DNA of 64,000 bases from Streptomyces albogriseolus (lineage in GTDB: Bacteria; Actinomycetota; Actinomycetes; Streptomycetales; Streptomycetaceae). Position 1 is the stretch's first letter; each line of letters opens with the position of its first letter. The stretch lies in NCBI GenBank assembly GCA_014650475.1, contig BMVA01000015.1, positions 1 to 64,000 of the forward strand. Reading direction: 5' to 3'. The notes below the pieces were generated by a model. It saw only the letters and a program-made list of their open reading frames with translations. It was not told the origin of the DNA and ran no database searches. The translations under genes and the position numbers were made by a program. Shown here piece after piece: positions 50,717 to 57,642 of this stretch.

Positions 50717-51150
50717 GGGACCGCCTGCGCCGGCACCGGCGCGAGCTCCTCGGCTTCGCGACCGCCGGCCTGCTCGCCTACGCCGTCGACCTCGCCCTCT
50801 TCACCTATTTGCGCGGCCCCGGCGGACTCGGGCCGCTCACCGCGAAGGCGCTGTCCTTCGTCGCCGGCTGCACCGTCGCCTACGCGGGCAACGCCCACGG
50901 CACCTACCGCGACCGGCGCGTGCGCGGCGCCCGCCCCTACGCCCTCTTCGTCGCCGTCAACCTCGTCGGCGCCGCCGTACAGCTGCTCTGCCTGGCCGTC
51001 AGCCACTACGGGCTGGGGTACACCTCGCAGCGCGCGGACACCGTGTCCGGGGCGGTGGTCGGCATGGCACTGGCCACCGTCGTCCGTTTCTGGGGCACCA
51101 GGACATTGGTCTTCCGAGACGCGGGCAGAGTCGGATCGTGGACTGGCTGA
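50713..51150 (+). CDS. GtrA-family membrane protein
   Basis: A 145-aa protein from GTG 50713, overlapping the UbiA-family stop (GTGA). It has four membrane helices (LLGFATAGLLAYAVDLALFTYL; LTAKALSFVAGCTVAYAGNAHGTY; ALFVAVNLVGAAVQLLCLAV; VVGMALATVVRFWGTRTLVF). GtrA proteins flip polyprenyl-phosphate-linked sugars across the membrane, which fits the decaprenyl-sugar set. The next gene overlaps by 13 nt. Confidence 0.88.
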   Translation: MRDRLRRHRRELLGFATAGLLAYAVDLALFTYLRGPGGLGPLTAKALSFVAGCTVAYAGNAHGTYRDRRVRGARPYALFVAVNLVGAAVQLLCLAVSHYGLGYTSQRADTVSGAVVGMALATVVRFWGTRTLVFRDAGRVGSWTG

Positions 51151-52046
51151 GAAAGCTTCCGGTGGTGGGGCCGTGGGTGACCCGGCTGTCGCTCACGCAC
51201 GCGTGGCGGTCGTTCGAGCGGCTGGACCGGGTGCACTGGACGCGGCTCGCCGCGGCGATGACGTTCCGCAGCTTCGTCGCGCTGTTCCCGCTGCTCACCG
51301 TGGCCGCCGCGATCGGCGCGGCGACCCTCGGCAAGGAACGCCAGGACACCCTCCAGAACACCCTCACCGACCAGGTGCCCGGCATCTCCGACCAGCTCGA
51401 CGTCGGAGAGCTGGTGGACAACGCGGGCACCGTCGGCCTGATCGCCGGCGCCGCCCTGGTGTTCACCGGGATCAGCTGGGCCGGCGCCATGCGGGAGTGC
51501 CTGCGCGCGGTGTGGGAGCTGCCCGACGACGACGAGAACCCCCTCCTGCGCAAGGGCAAGGACGCGGGCATCCTCGTCGGCCTCGGCGGGGCGGTCGTCG
51601 TCACCCTGGCCGCCTCCGCCGTCGCCACCGCCCTGGTCGGCCGGATCAGCGACGCCGCCGGACTGGAGAAGGGCGGCTGGGGCGGGGTGGTCCTGCAGAT
51701 CGCCGCGTTCGCCGTCGCCGCCGGCACCGACTTCCTGCTCCTGCTCTACGTCCTCACCCTGCTGCCCGGCGTCGAACCGTCCCGGCGCCGGGTGACCGTC
51801 GCCGCGCTCACCGGCGCCGTCGGCATCGAACTGCTGAAGCTGCTGCTCAGCGGCTACATCCAGGGCGTCGCCGCGAAGAGCATGTACGGCGCGTTCGGCG
51901 TCCCCGTGGCGCTGCTGCTGTGGATCAACCTCACCATGAAACTCGTCCTGTTCTGCGCCGCCTGGACGGCCACGCCGAGCAAGGCGGACGAGGTCACGGA
52001 CGGGGCCGGCGGCGCACCAGGTCCGGCAGCGGCCAGCGCCGGTTGA
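51138..52046 (+). CDS. YihY/BrkB-family integral membrane protein
   Basis: A 302-aa protein from GTG 51138, starting inside the GtrA gene. The family block RLAAAMTFRSFVALFPLLTVAAAIGA is followed by helices around residues 100-125, 150-175, 180-215 and 240-270 (YGAFGVPVALLLWINLTMKLVLFCAAW). The function of the family is unclear; it is often linked to the envelope. The last 53 nt overlap the end of the convergent carboxypeptidase gene. Confidence 0.87.
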   Translation: MDWLRKLPVVGPWVTRLSLTHAWRSFERLDRVHWTRLAAAMTFRSFVALFPLLTVAAAIGAATLGKERQDTLQNTLTDQVPGISDQLDVGELVDNAGTVGLIAGAALVFTGISWAGAMRECLRAVWELPDDDENPLLRKGKDAGILVGLGGAVVVTLAASAVATALVGRISDAAGLEKGGWGGVVLQIAAFAVAAGTDFLLLLYVLTLLPGVEPSRRRVTVAALTGAVGIELLKLLLSGYIQGVAAKSMYGAFGVPVALLLWINLTMKLVLFCAAWTATPSKADEVTDGAGGAPGPAAASAG

Positions 52047-53268
52047 CCAGGAACGCGCCGCCCACGAGCAGCACCACCACCCCGCCGGCGACGCCGAGCG
52101 CCACGCCCATGCCGTCGGCGCCGCCGCCCGTGTGCGCGCTCGCCACCGGCTTCGACCCGGCGCCGGTGCCGCCCGCCTCACCCGGCGACGCGGACGGACC
52201 GGGCGCGGCGGTGGCCTGCGCGACGCTCCTCGGCGGCACCAGCTCTCCCACCGGTTCGACCTTGCCGGCCGCGGCGAAGCCCCAGTCGAAGAGGCGCGCG
52301 GTCTCCTTGTAGACCTCGTTCGACTCCTTCTTCCGCGGGTTCATCACCGTGACCAGCAGCACCTTGCCGTCACGTTCGGCGACACCGGTGAAGGTCGCGC
52401 CGGCGTTGGTGGTGTTGCCGTTCTTCACCCCGGCTATGCCCTGGTAGACGGGCACGTCGTAGTCGCCGCTGAGCAGCCGGTTGGTGTTCTGGATCTCGAA
52501 GGACCCGCGGACCCGCTTGCCCTTCTTGTTCTTCTTCGTCTCCCCGGGGAACTGCGCCCGCACCGTCGAGCTGTACTCCCGGAAGTCCTTCTTCTGCAGC
52601 CCGGAACGGGCGATCAGGGTGAGGTCGTACGCGGAGGACACCTGGCCCGGGGCGTCGTAGCCGTCGGGGCTCACGGCGTGCGTGTCGAGGGCCTGCAGCT
52701 CCTCGGCGTGCTCGTTCATCTCCTCGACGGTCTTCTCCACACCGCCGTTCATCGCGGACAGCACATGCACGGCGTCGTTGCCGGAGCGCAGGAACACGCC
52801 CAGCCACAGGTCGTGGACGGAGTACGTCTCGTCCTCCTTGACGCCCACCATGCTGGACCCGGCCCCGACATCCGCCAGGTCCGAGGGCTCCACCCGGTGC
52901 GTCGTCGTGCGCGGCCACTTCGGCAGCAGCGTGTCGGCGAACAGCATCTTCAGGGTGCTCGCCGGGGCCAGCCGCCAGTGCGCGTTGTGCGCCGCGAGCA
53001 CGTCGCCGCTCTCGGCGTCCGCGACGATCCACGACCGGGCGGACAGCTCCTTCGGCAGCACCGGCACCCCGGCGGCCAGGTTCACCTGGGTCCCCGGCCT
53101 GCCGAGCCGCTCGCCGCCCACGACCGACATCCGCGCCGGGGGAGCGGCGGACGGGGACGTCGTCGGCTTGGGCGCCGCGAGGGCGGCCGGGGCGGTCAGC
53201 GCGGTGGACAGCAGGACGGCGGAGGCGACCAGCGCGGAGCGCCGGACGGTCTTCTCGGTAGCGGGCAC
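51994..53268 (-). CDS. Penicillin-binding D-alanyl-D-alanine carboxypeptidase
   Basis: A 424-aa protein. I place the start at GTG 53268, since TACCTT (53281-53276) sits 7 nt upstream, fitting a leaderless transcript; ATG 53289 is an alternative. A signal peptide (RRSALVASAVLLSTALTAPAALA) precedes the S11 peptidase domain with ASTLK (nucleophile Ser ~104), SGND (SxN), and VKNGNT (KxG box as KNG). The C-terminus has a Gly/Ser/Pro linker and a membrane helix (GMGVALGVAGGVVVLLVGGAFLV) with an Arg-rich tail. It trims peptidoglycan pentapeptides. Confidence 0.9.
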   Translation of the reverse strand: MPATEKTVRRSALVASAVLLSTALTAPAALAAPKPTTSPSAAPPARMSVVGGERLGRPGTQVNLAAGVPVLPKELSARSWIVADAESGDVLAAHNAHWRLAPASTLKMLFADTLLPKWPRTTTHRVEPSDLADVGAGSSMVGVKEDETYSVHDLWLGVFLRSGNDAVHVLSAMNGGVEKTVEEMNEHAEELQALDTHAVSPDGYDAPGQVSSAYDLTLIARSGLQKKDFREYSSTVRAQFPGETKKNKKGKRVRGSFEIQNTNRLLSGDYDVPVYQGIAGVKNGNTTNAGATFTGVAERDGKVLLVTVMNPRKKESNEVYKETARLFDWGFAAAGKVEPVGELVPPRSVAQATAAPGPSASPGEAGGTGAGSKPVASAHTGGGADGMGVALGVAGGVVVLLVGGAFLVNRRWPLPDLVRRRPRP

Positions 53269-53359
53269 GGTCCGCAAGGTACATGCCATCTCTGCGGACG
53301 TCCCGGCCCGGTCACCACCCCGCGAAGGGAACCGGACACCGCGCGGCGATACTGGACGC

Positions 53360-53608
53360 ATGAAGCTCAGCCGCCCCGTCTCCTGGTTCCTGCTCGCCTT
53401 CGGGGTGTGGAGCTGGGTCATCTGGATCACTTTCGTCAAGAACCTGGTCAAGGACAGCAGTGGACTCGCCTTCGACGACGGGCACCCCACGGCGTACTTC
53501 TTCGTTCACCTGACGCTCGCCGTCGTCTCCTTCGTACTGGGGACGGTCATCGGGGGCATCGGGTTGCGCGGTCTGCGCGCATTGAGCCGGACGTCACGCG
53601 CGTCGTGA
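53360..53608 (+). CDS. SCO4848-family small membrane protein
   Basis: An 82-aa protein from ATG 53360 (MKLSRPVSWFLLAFGVWSWVIWITFVKN...). Two hydrophobic helices bracket a conserved polar loop (NLVKDSSGLAFDDGHPTAYFFVH). I recognise it as the SCO4848 family of actinobacteria, which sits between the carboxypeptidase and the metallophosphoesterase. The function is unknown. Confidence 0.88.
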   Translation: MKLSRPVSWFLLAFGVWSWVIWITFVKNLVKDSSGLAFDDGHPTAYFFVHLTLAVVSFVLGTVIGGIGLRGLRALSRTSRAS

Positions 53609-53640
53609 CGCCGTAACGGGAAACAGGGGAAGTCCGCCTC

Positions 53641-54978
53641 GTGGCCATCGTCTTCGTACTCGTCGCACTGCTGGTCGTCGCCGTCCTGGTGACGGGCAAC
53701 TGGTACGTGTGGCGCCGACTGTTCAGGGACACCACGGCGGGCCCCGGGCCCGTGCGCCGCATCGGCGCGGCGGTGATCGCCGGGGGGTGGCTGCTGTTCA
53801 TCGGCAGCATGGTCGCCTCCCGCGTCGAGGCGCCGTTCACCCTCCAGCGCGTGCTGGCCTGGCCGGGCTCCCTGTGGCTGGCCCTCACCCTGTACCTGGT
53901 GCTGGCCCTGCTCGTGGGCGAGCTGGTCCGCCCGGTGCTGCGCAGGCTCCTCGAACGGAGGGCGGCGAAGCCGGCGCCGGCTCCCGCGCCGGCCCACGAC
54001 CTGATACCGGCGGGCCGGCCCGAGGGCCCGGAGACGACCGTCGCGGAATCGGACGCCACGACGACGCCGGACCCGGCGGAGAGCGGTGCCGCGGCGGCCG
54101 ATCCGGCGGCGGGCGGCTCGACGGCCGCCGGCGCCGCAGGGGCGGGCGCCGGTCCCTCCCGGCGGCTGTTCGTCTCCCGTGTCGTCGGCGGAGCCGCGGC
54201 CGCGGCCGCGGCCGGGACCGTCGGGTACGGGACCTACGGCGTCCTGCGCGGGCCGAAGGTCAAGAGGGTCACCGTGCCGCTGGCCAAGCTGCCCCGGGCC
54301 GCGCACGGTTACCGCATCGCCGTGGTGAGCGACATCCACCTCGGCCCGGTGCTCGGGCGCGGCTTCGCGCAGAAGGTCGTCGACACCATCAACTCCACCC
54401 AGCCCGACCTGATCGCGGTCGTCGGCGACCTGGTGGACGGCAGCGTGCGGGACCTCGGTCCGGCGGCCGCCCCGCTGGCCCAGCTGACGGCCCGTCACGG
54501 GTCCTTCTTCGTCACCGGCAACCACGAGTACTTCTCCGGCGCCGAGCAGTGGGTCGAGGAGGTCCGCCGGCTCGGCCTGAACCCGCTGGAGAACGCCCGC
54601 ACGGAGCTGCCCCACTTCGACCTCGCGGGCGTGAACGACCTGGCCGGCGAGGACGAGGGCCAGGGACCGGACTTCGCCCGTGCCCTCGGCGACCGAAACC
54701 GTGCGCGGGCCTGCGTGCTGCTCGCCCACCAGCCGGTGCAGATCCACGAGGCCGTGGACCACGGCGTGGACCTCCAGCTCTCCGGCCACACCCACGGCGG
54801 CCAGCTCTGGCCGGGCAACCTGATCGCACGCGGCGCGAACCCGACCCTGGCGGGCCTCGACCGGTACGGCGACACGCAGCTCTACGTCAGCCGGGGCGCC
54901 GGTGCGTGGGGTCCGCCCACCCGGGTGGGCGCGCCGTCGGACATCACGGTGATCGAACTGGCCTCCCGCCAGGCGTAG
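53641..54978 (+). CDS. Membrane-anchored metallophosphoesterase
   Basis: A 445-aa protein from GTG 53641. Three N-terminal membrane helices are followed by an Ala/Pro linker (~107-170) and another hydrophobic segment (RVVGGAAAAAAAGTVGY, twin-Arg-like RRLFVSR before it). The calcineurin-like domain has SDIHLG, GDLVDG, GNHEYF and SGHTHGGQLWPGN, the metal ligands of the family. It may hydrolyse lipid-phosphate or nucleotide substrates at the membrane. It is 32 nt after the small membrane protein and probably cotranscribed. Confidence 0.9.
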   Translation: MAIVFVLVALLVVAVLVTGNWYVWRRLFRDTTAGPGPVRRIGAAVIAGGWLLFIGSMVASRVEAPFTLQRVLAWPGSLWLALTLYLVLALLVGELVRPVLRRLLERRAAKPAPAPAPAHDLIPAGRPEGPETTVAESDATTTPDPAESGAAAADPAAGGSTAAGAAGAGAGPSRRLFVSRVVGGAAAAAAAGTVGYGTYGVLRGPKVKRVTVPLAKLPRAAHGYRIAVVSDIHLGPVLGRGFAQKVVDTINSTQPDLIAVVGDLVDGSVRDLGPAAAPLAQLTARHGSFFVTGNHEYFSGAEQWVEEVRRLGLNPLENARTELPHFDLAGVNDLAGEDEGQGPDFARALGDRNRARACVLLAHQPVQIHEAVDHGVDLQLSGHTHGGQLWPGNLIARGANPTLAGLDRYGDTQLYVSRGAGAWGPPTRVGAPSDITVIELASRQA

Positions 54979-55326
54979 ACCCGACCGACACGTCCGCCTC
55001 CGGCCGGGGGCCGGCGGATCGGCCTCCGGCCGGTCGGGGGTGCCCGAGTGCCGGCTCGCGCGGGGCCACCGGCGGCCCGCGATCGGCCCGCGGGGCCGGT
55101 CGGCTGCCGGTCTCAGGCTCACCGGGTCGAGCGGAGCGCTCGCTGTTCCCCGGGGTGGTCGGCGGCCCGCGTGCTGCCTCGGACGCTCGGCCTCCGGTCG
55201 GTCGGGGGTGCTCGGGCGCCGGCTCGCGTGGGTCCGCCGGCGGCCCGCGATCGGCCCGCGGGGCCGGTCTCGGCTTCGTGGGCCGTGGTGGGAGCGTTCG
55301 CCTGCCGCGCTCCCCGGGGCGCCCGC
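54979..55326. other. Intergenic region with two long direct repeats
   Basis: About 348 nt between convergent genes. It holds two 82-nt imperfect direct repeats and a further partial copy near 54990. No gene is seen. Confidence 0.6.
55020..55269. repeat. 82-bp imperfect direct repeat pair
   Basis: Unit 1 at 55020-55101 and unit 2 at 55188-55269, each 82 nt long, start CGGCCTCCGG and end GCGGGGCCGGTC, with roughly eight mismatches between them. The spacing (168 nt start to start) is about two unit lengths. Confidence 0.75.
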
Positions 55327-56802
55327 TCAGTCCGTCTGCGTGACCTTCTCCGTGCGCGACGGCAGCGTGACCGTGACGGTCAGGCCCTCGCCTGGGGCCG
55401 TGTCCACGGTCACCTCGCCGCCGTGAGCCCGCACGACGCCCTGGACGATCGCCATGCCCAGGCCGCTGCCCGCGCCGCCGCCCGCGCGGAAGAAGCGGTC
55501 GAAGACCCGTGCCGCGTCCTCCGGGGCGAGGCCCGGTCCCTCGTCCGCGACCCACAGCCGCACCTCGCCGTCCTCCGCCCGGGACACGCCGAGCCGCACC
55601 GGCACGTCCGCCGGGGTGTGGGTGCGCACGTTGCCGACCAGGTTGCCCAGCACCTGACGCAGCCCGGCCTCGTCGGCGTGGAGCAGGACCGCCCCGTCCG
55701 CGTCCACCCGCACCGGCCGGTCCGGCTGCTGCACCCGCAGGTCCTGCGCCGCGTCCCGCGCCAGCCGGCACACGTCCACGTTCCGCTTCCGCAGCTCCGG
55801 ACGCTGGTCGAGGCGGGCCAGCACCAGGAGTTCGTCGACCAGCCGCCCCATCCGGTCGGACTCGGTGGTCATCCGGTCCCAGGCCCGCTTGCGCTCCGTG
55901 GGGTCGCGCAGCATGCCCCGCTCGTAGAGCTGGAGGTAGCCGCGGATCGCGGCCAGCGGGGTGCGCAGCTCGTGCGAGGCGTCGGCGACGAACCGCCGCA
56001 GCTGCGCCGCGCTGCGCTCCCGGGTGCGGTACGCCGACTCCACCTGCTGGAGCATCGAGTTGAGCGCCAGCCGCAGCTGCTCCACCTCCAGGGAGGTGTC
56101 GCAGCTGGAGGGCACCCTGCGCGTCAGGTCGCCCTCGGCGATCGCCGACGACGTCTCCACCATGTCCTCCAGCGGCCGCATCCGCCGCCGCACCCCCATC
56201 ATGGTCAGGCACGCCAGCACCAGCAGCAGCAGCGTGCCGATGGCCAGGTCCAGCCTGACCGCCTTGGCGACGCCTTCGTGCAGCGGCTCGGTGGAGCCGG
56301 CGATGAGGATGCCGGTGCCGTCGGCGAGACGGGTGGCGGTGACGCGGTAGGTGCGGCCGCGCAGGATGACGTCCTGCGGCTCCGGGTCCCGGATCAGCGC
56401 GTCCGGTACGCCCACGGCGTCCGCCAGGTCGCGCTGCGCCCGGGACGGGGCGAAGCCGAGCACGGGAACCGGCTCGCCCGCGCGGTCCACGGCGGCGAAG
56501 ACCGAGTCGGGCTCGTCGTCGTCCCGGTTCCACTCCGGGTCCACCCGGTCGCGGAAGAAGCTCAGCGCGCTCAGCGAGTCGATCTGCCGCAGCGTCAGTT
56601 CCGAGCCGCCGAGCGAGTCGCGGGTGCGGACCAGCTCCGTGTCGATCTGGTCGAGCAGGTAGTAGCGCATGCCGAGCACGCTCACCGCGGTCGCGGCGAC
56701 GATGCCCAGCGCCAGCAGCACCACGTTCGCCAGCGTGAGCTGCGCGCGCAGCGACCGCACCCGGGGGCGGCCGGGGCGCGGCAGGCGTATCCGGCGTGTC
56801 AC
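55327..56802 (-). CDS. Sensor histidine kinase (EnvZ/MprB type)
   Basis: A 491-aa protein from GTG 56802, overlapping the response-regulator stop (GTGA). It has membrane helices at ~22-45 and ~184-203 with an extracellular sensor between them and a HAMP at ~204-255. The H-box is VADASHELRTPLAAIRGY (His277), the N-box NLVGNVRTHTPADV, and the G-boxes VADEGPGLAPEDAARVFDRFFRAGGGAGSGLGMAIV. It autophosphorylates and signals to the OmpR-type regulator upstream. Confidence 0.93.
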   Translation of the reverse strand: MTRRIRLPRPGRPRVRSLRAQLTLANVVLLALGIVAATAVSVLGMRYYLLDQIDTELVRTRDSLGGSELTLRQIDSLSALSFFRDRVDPEWNRDDDEPDSVFAAVDRAGEPVPVLGFAPSRAQRDLADAVGVPDALIRDPEPQDVILRGRTYRVTATRLADGTGILIAGSTEPLHEGVAKAVRLDLAIGTLLLLVLACLTMMGVRRRMRPLEDMVETSSAIAEGDLTRRVPSSCDTSLEVEQLRLALNSMLQQVESAYRTRERSAAQLRRFVADASHELRTPLAAIRGYLQLYERGMLRDPTERKRAWDRMTTESDRMGRLVDELLVLARLDQRPELRKRNVDVCRLARDAAQDLRVQQPDRPVRVDADGAVLLHADEAGLRQVLGNLVGNVRTHTPADVPVRLGVSRAEDGEVRLWVADEGPGLAPEDAARVFDRFFRAGGGAGSGLGMAIVQGVVRAHGGEVTVDTAPGEGLTVTVTLPSRTEKVTQTD

Positions 56803-57488
56803 GTCAGCCCGTACCCGACGCCGCGCCGGGTGGTGATGACCGGCGGGCCGAGGGTGTCCAGCTTGCGCCGCAGATAACTGATGTAGGTCTCCACGACGGT
56901 CGACTCCTGCGGGACGTGCTCGTACTGCCAGACGTGGCGCAGCAGTTGCTCCTTCGGCACGATCCGGCCGGCGTTGCGCACCAGGAAGCGCAGCAGCGCG
57001 TACTCGGTCGGGGTGAGTTCCACGCTGCGGCCCGCGCGGCGCACCGAGTACGTCGTCTCGTCGAGCTCCAGGTCGCCGTGGCGCAGCGGCGCCCGCTGCG
57101 GCAGCACGTCGGCGGGGCGGGTGCGGCGCAGCACGGCCGTGATGCGGGCGACGACCTCGTCGATGTTGAACGGCTTGGTGATGTAGTCGTCGCCGAAGCC
57201 GAGCGCCCCGACGATCTCCGCGGGGGCGTCCCGGGCGGTGAGGAACACCAGCGCCGTCTCGGGCCGGCGCTCGCGCAGCTCGCGGCCCAGGGCGCGGCCG
57301 TCGCCGTCCGGCAGCATCACGTCGAGGAGGGCGCAGTCGGGCCGGGTGTGCTCGGTGAGGGCGAGCGCCTCGCGGACCGTGCCCGCGGTCATGACCTCGA
57401 AGCGGTGGTAGCGCAGCGCGATCGCGAGGACGTCCGCGATGCTCTCCTCGTCCTCCACGACCAGCACGGTGCCGGGAGCTCTCGTCAT
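56799..57488 (-). CDS. OmpR-family response regulator
   Basis: A 229-aa protein from ATG 57488, with GGAGGG upstream. The receiver has VLVVEDEESIADVLAIAL, Asp56 in CALLDVMLPDGDG and FLTARDAPAE, with Lys in ITKPFNIDEVVARI. The C-terminal winged helix is complete (LTPTEYALLRFLVRNAGRIVPKEQLLRHVW...VETYISYLRRKLD, GVGYGLT). It is divergent from an MMPL exporter, which is its likely target. Confidence 0.94.
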   Translation of the reverse strand: MTRAPGTVLVVEDEESIADVLAIALRYHRFEVMTAGTVREALALTEHTRPDCALLDVMLPDGDGRALGRELRERRPETALVFLTARDAPAEIVGALGFGDDYITKPFNIDEVVARITAVLRRTRPADVLPQRAPLRHGDLELDETTYSVRRAGRSVELTPTEYALLRFLVRNAGRIVPKEQLLRHVWQYEHVPQESTVVETYISYLRRKLDTLGPPVITTRRGVGYGLT

Positions 57489-57642
57489 GCCCTCCAGTAT
57501 CGGCGTGACCGTCCGGCGAAGTGCCGGTTGTCGCTTTGGAGTTCCTTGAGAGTCCGGGGCGAGTCGTGTCCCCGGGCGGGTGCCGCCGCCGATTCTGCTG
57601 CCAGGACCCGGGGGACCGACCGAGCGACGAAGGAGCGGACAC

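Noticed and set aside
56860..56880. Apparent TTA/TAA near the response-regulator gene
   Set aside because: It is out of frame; the coding triplets are AGT TAT CTG.
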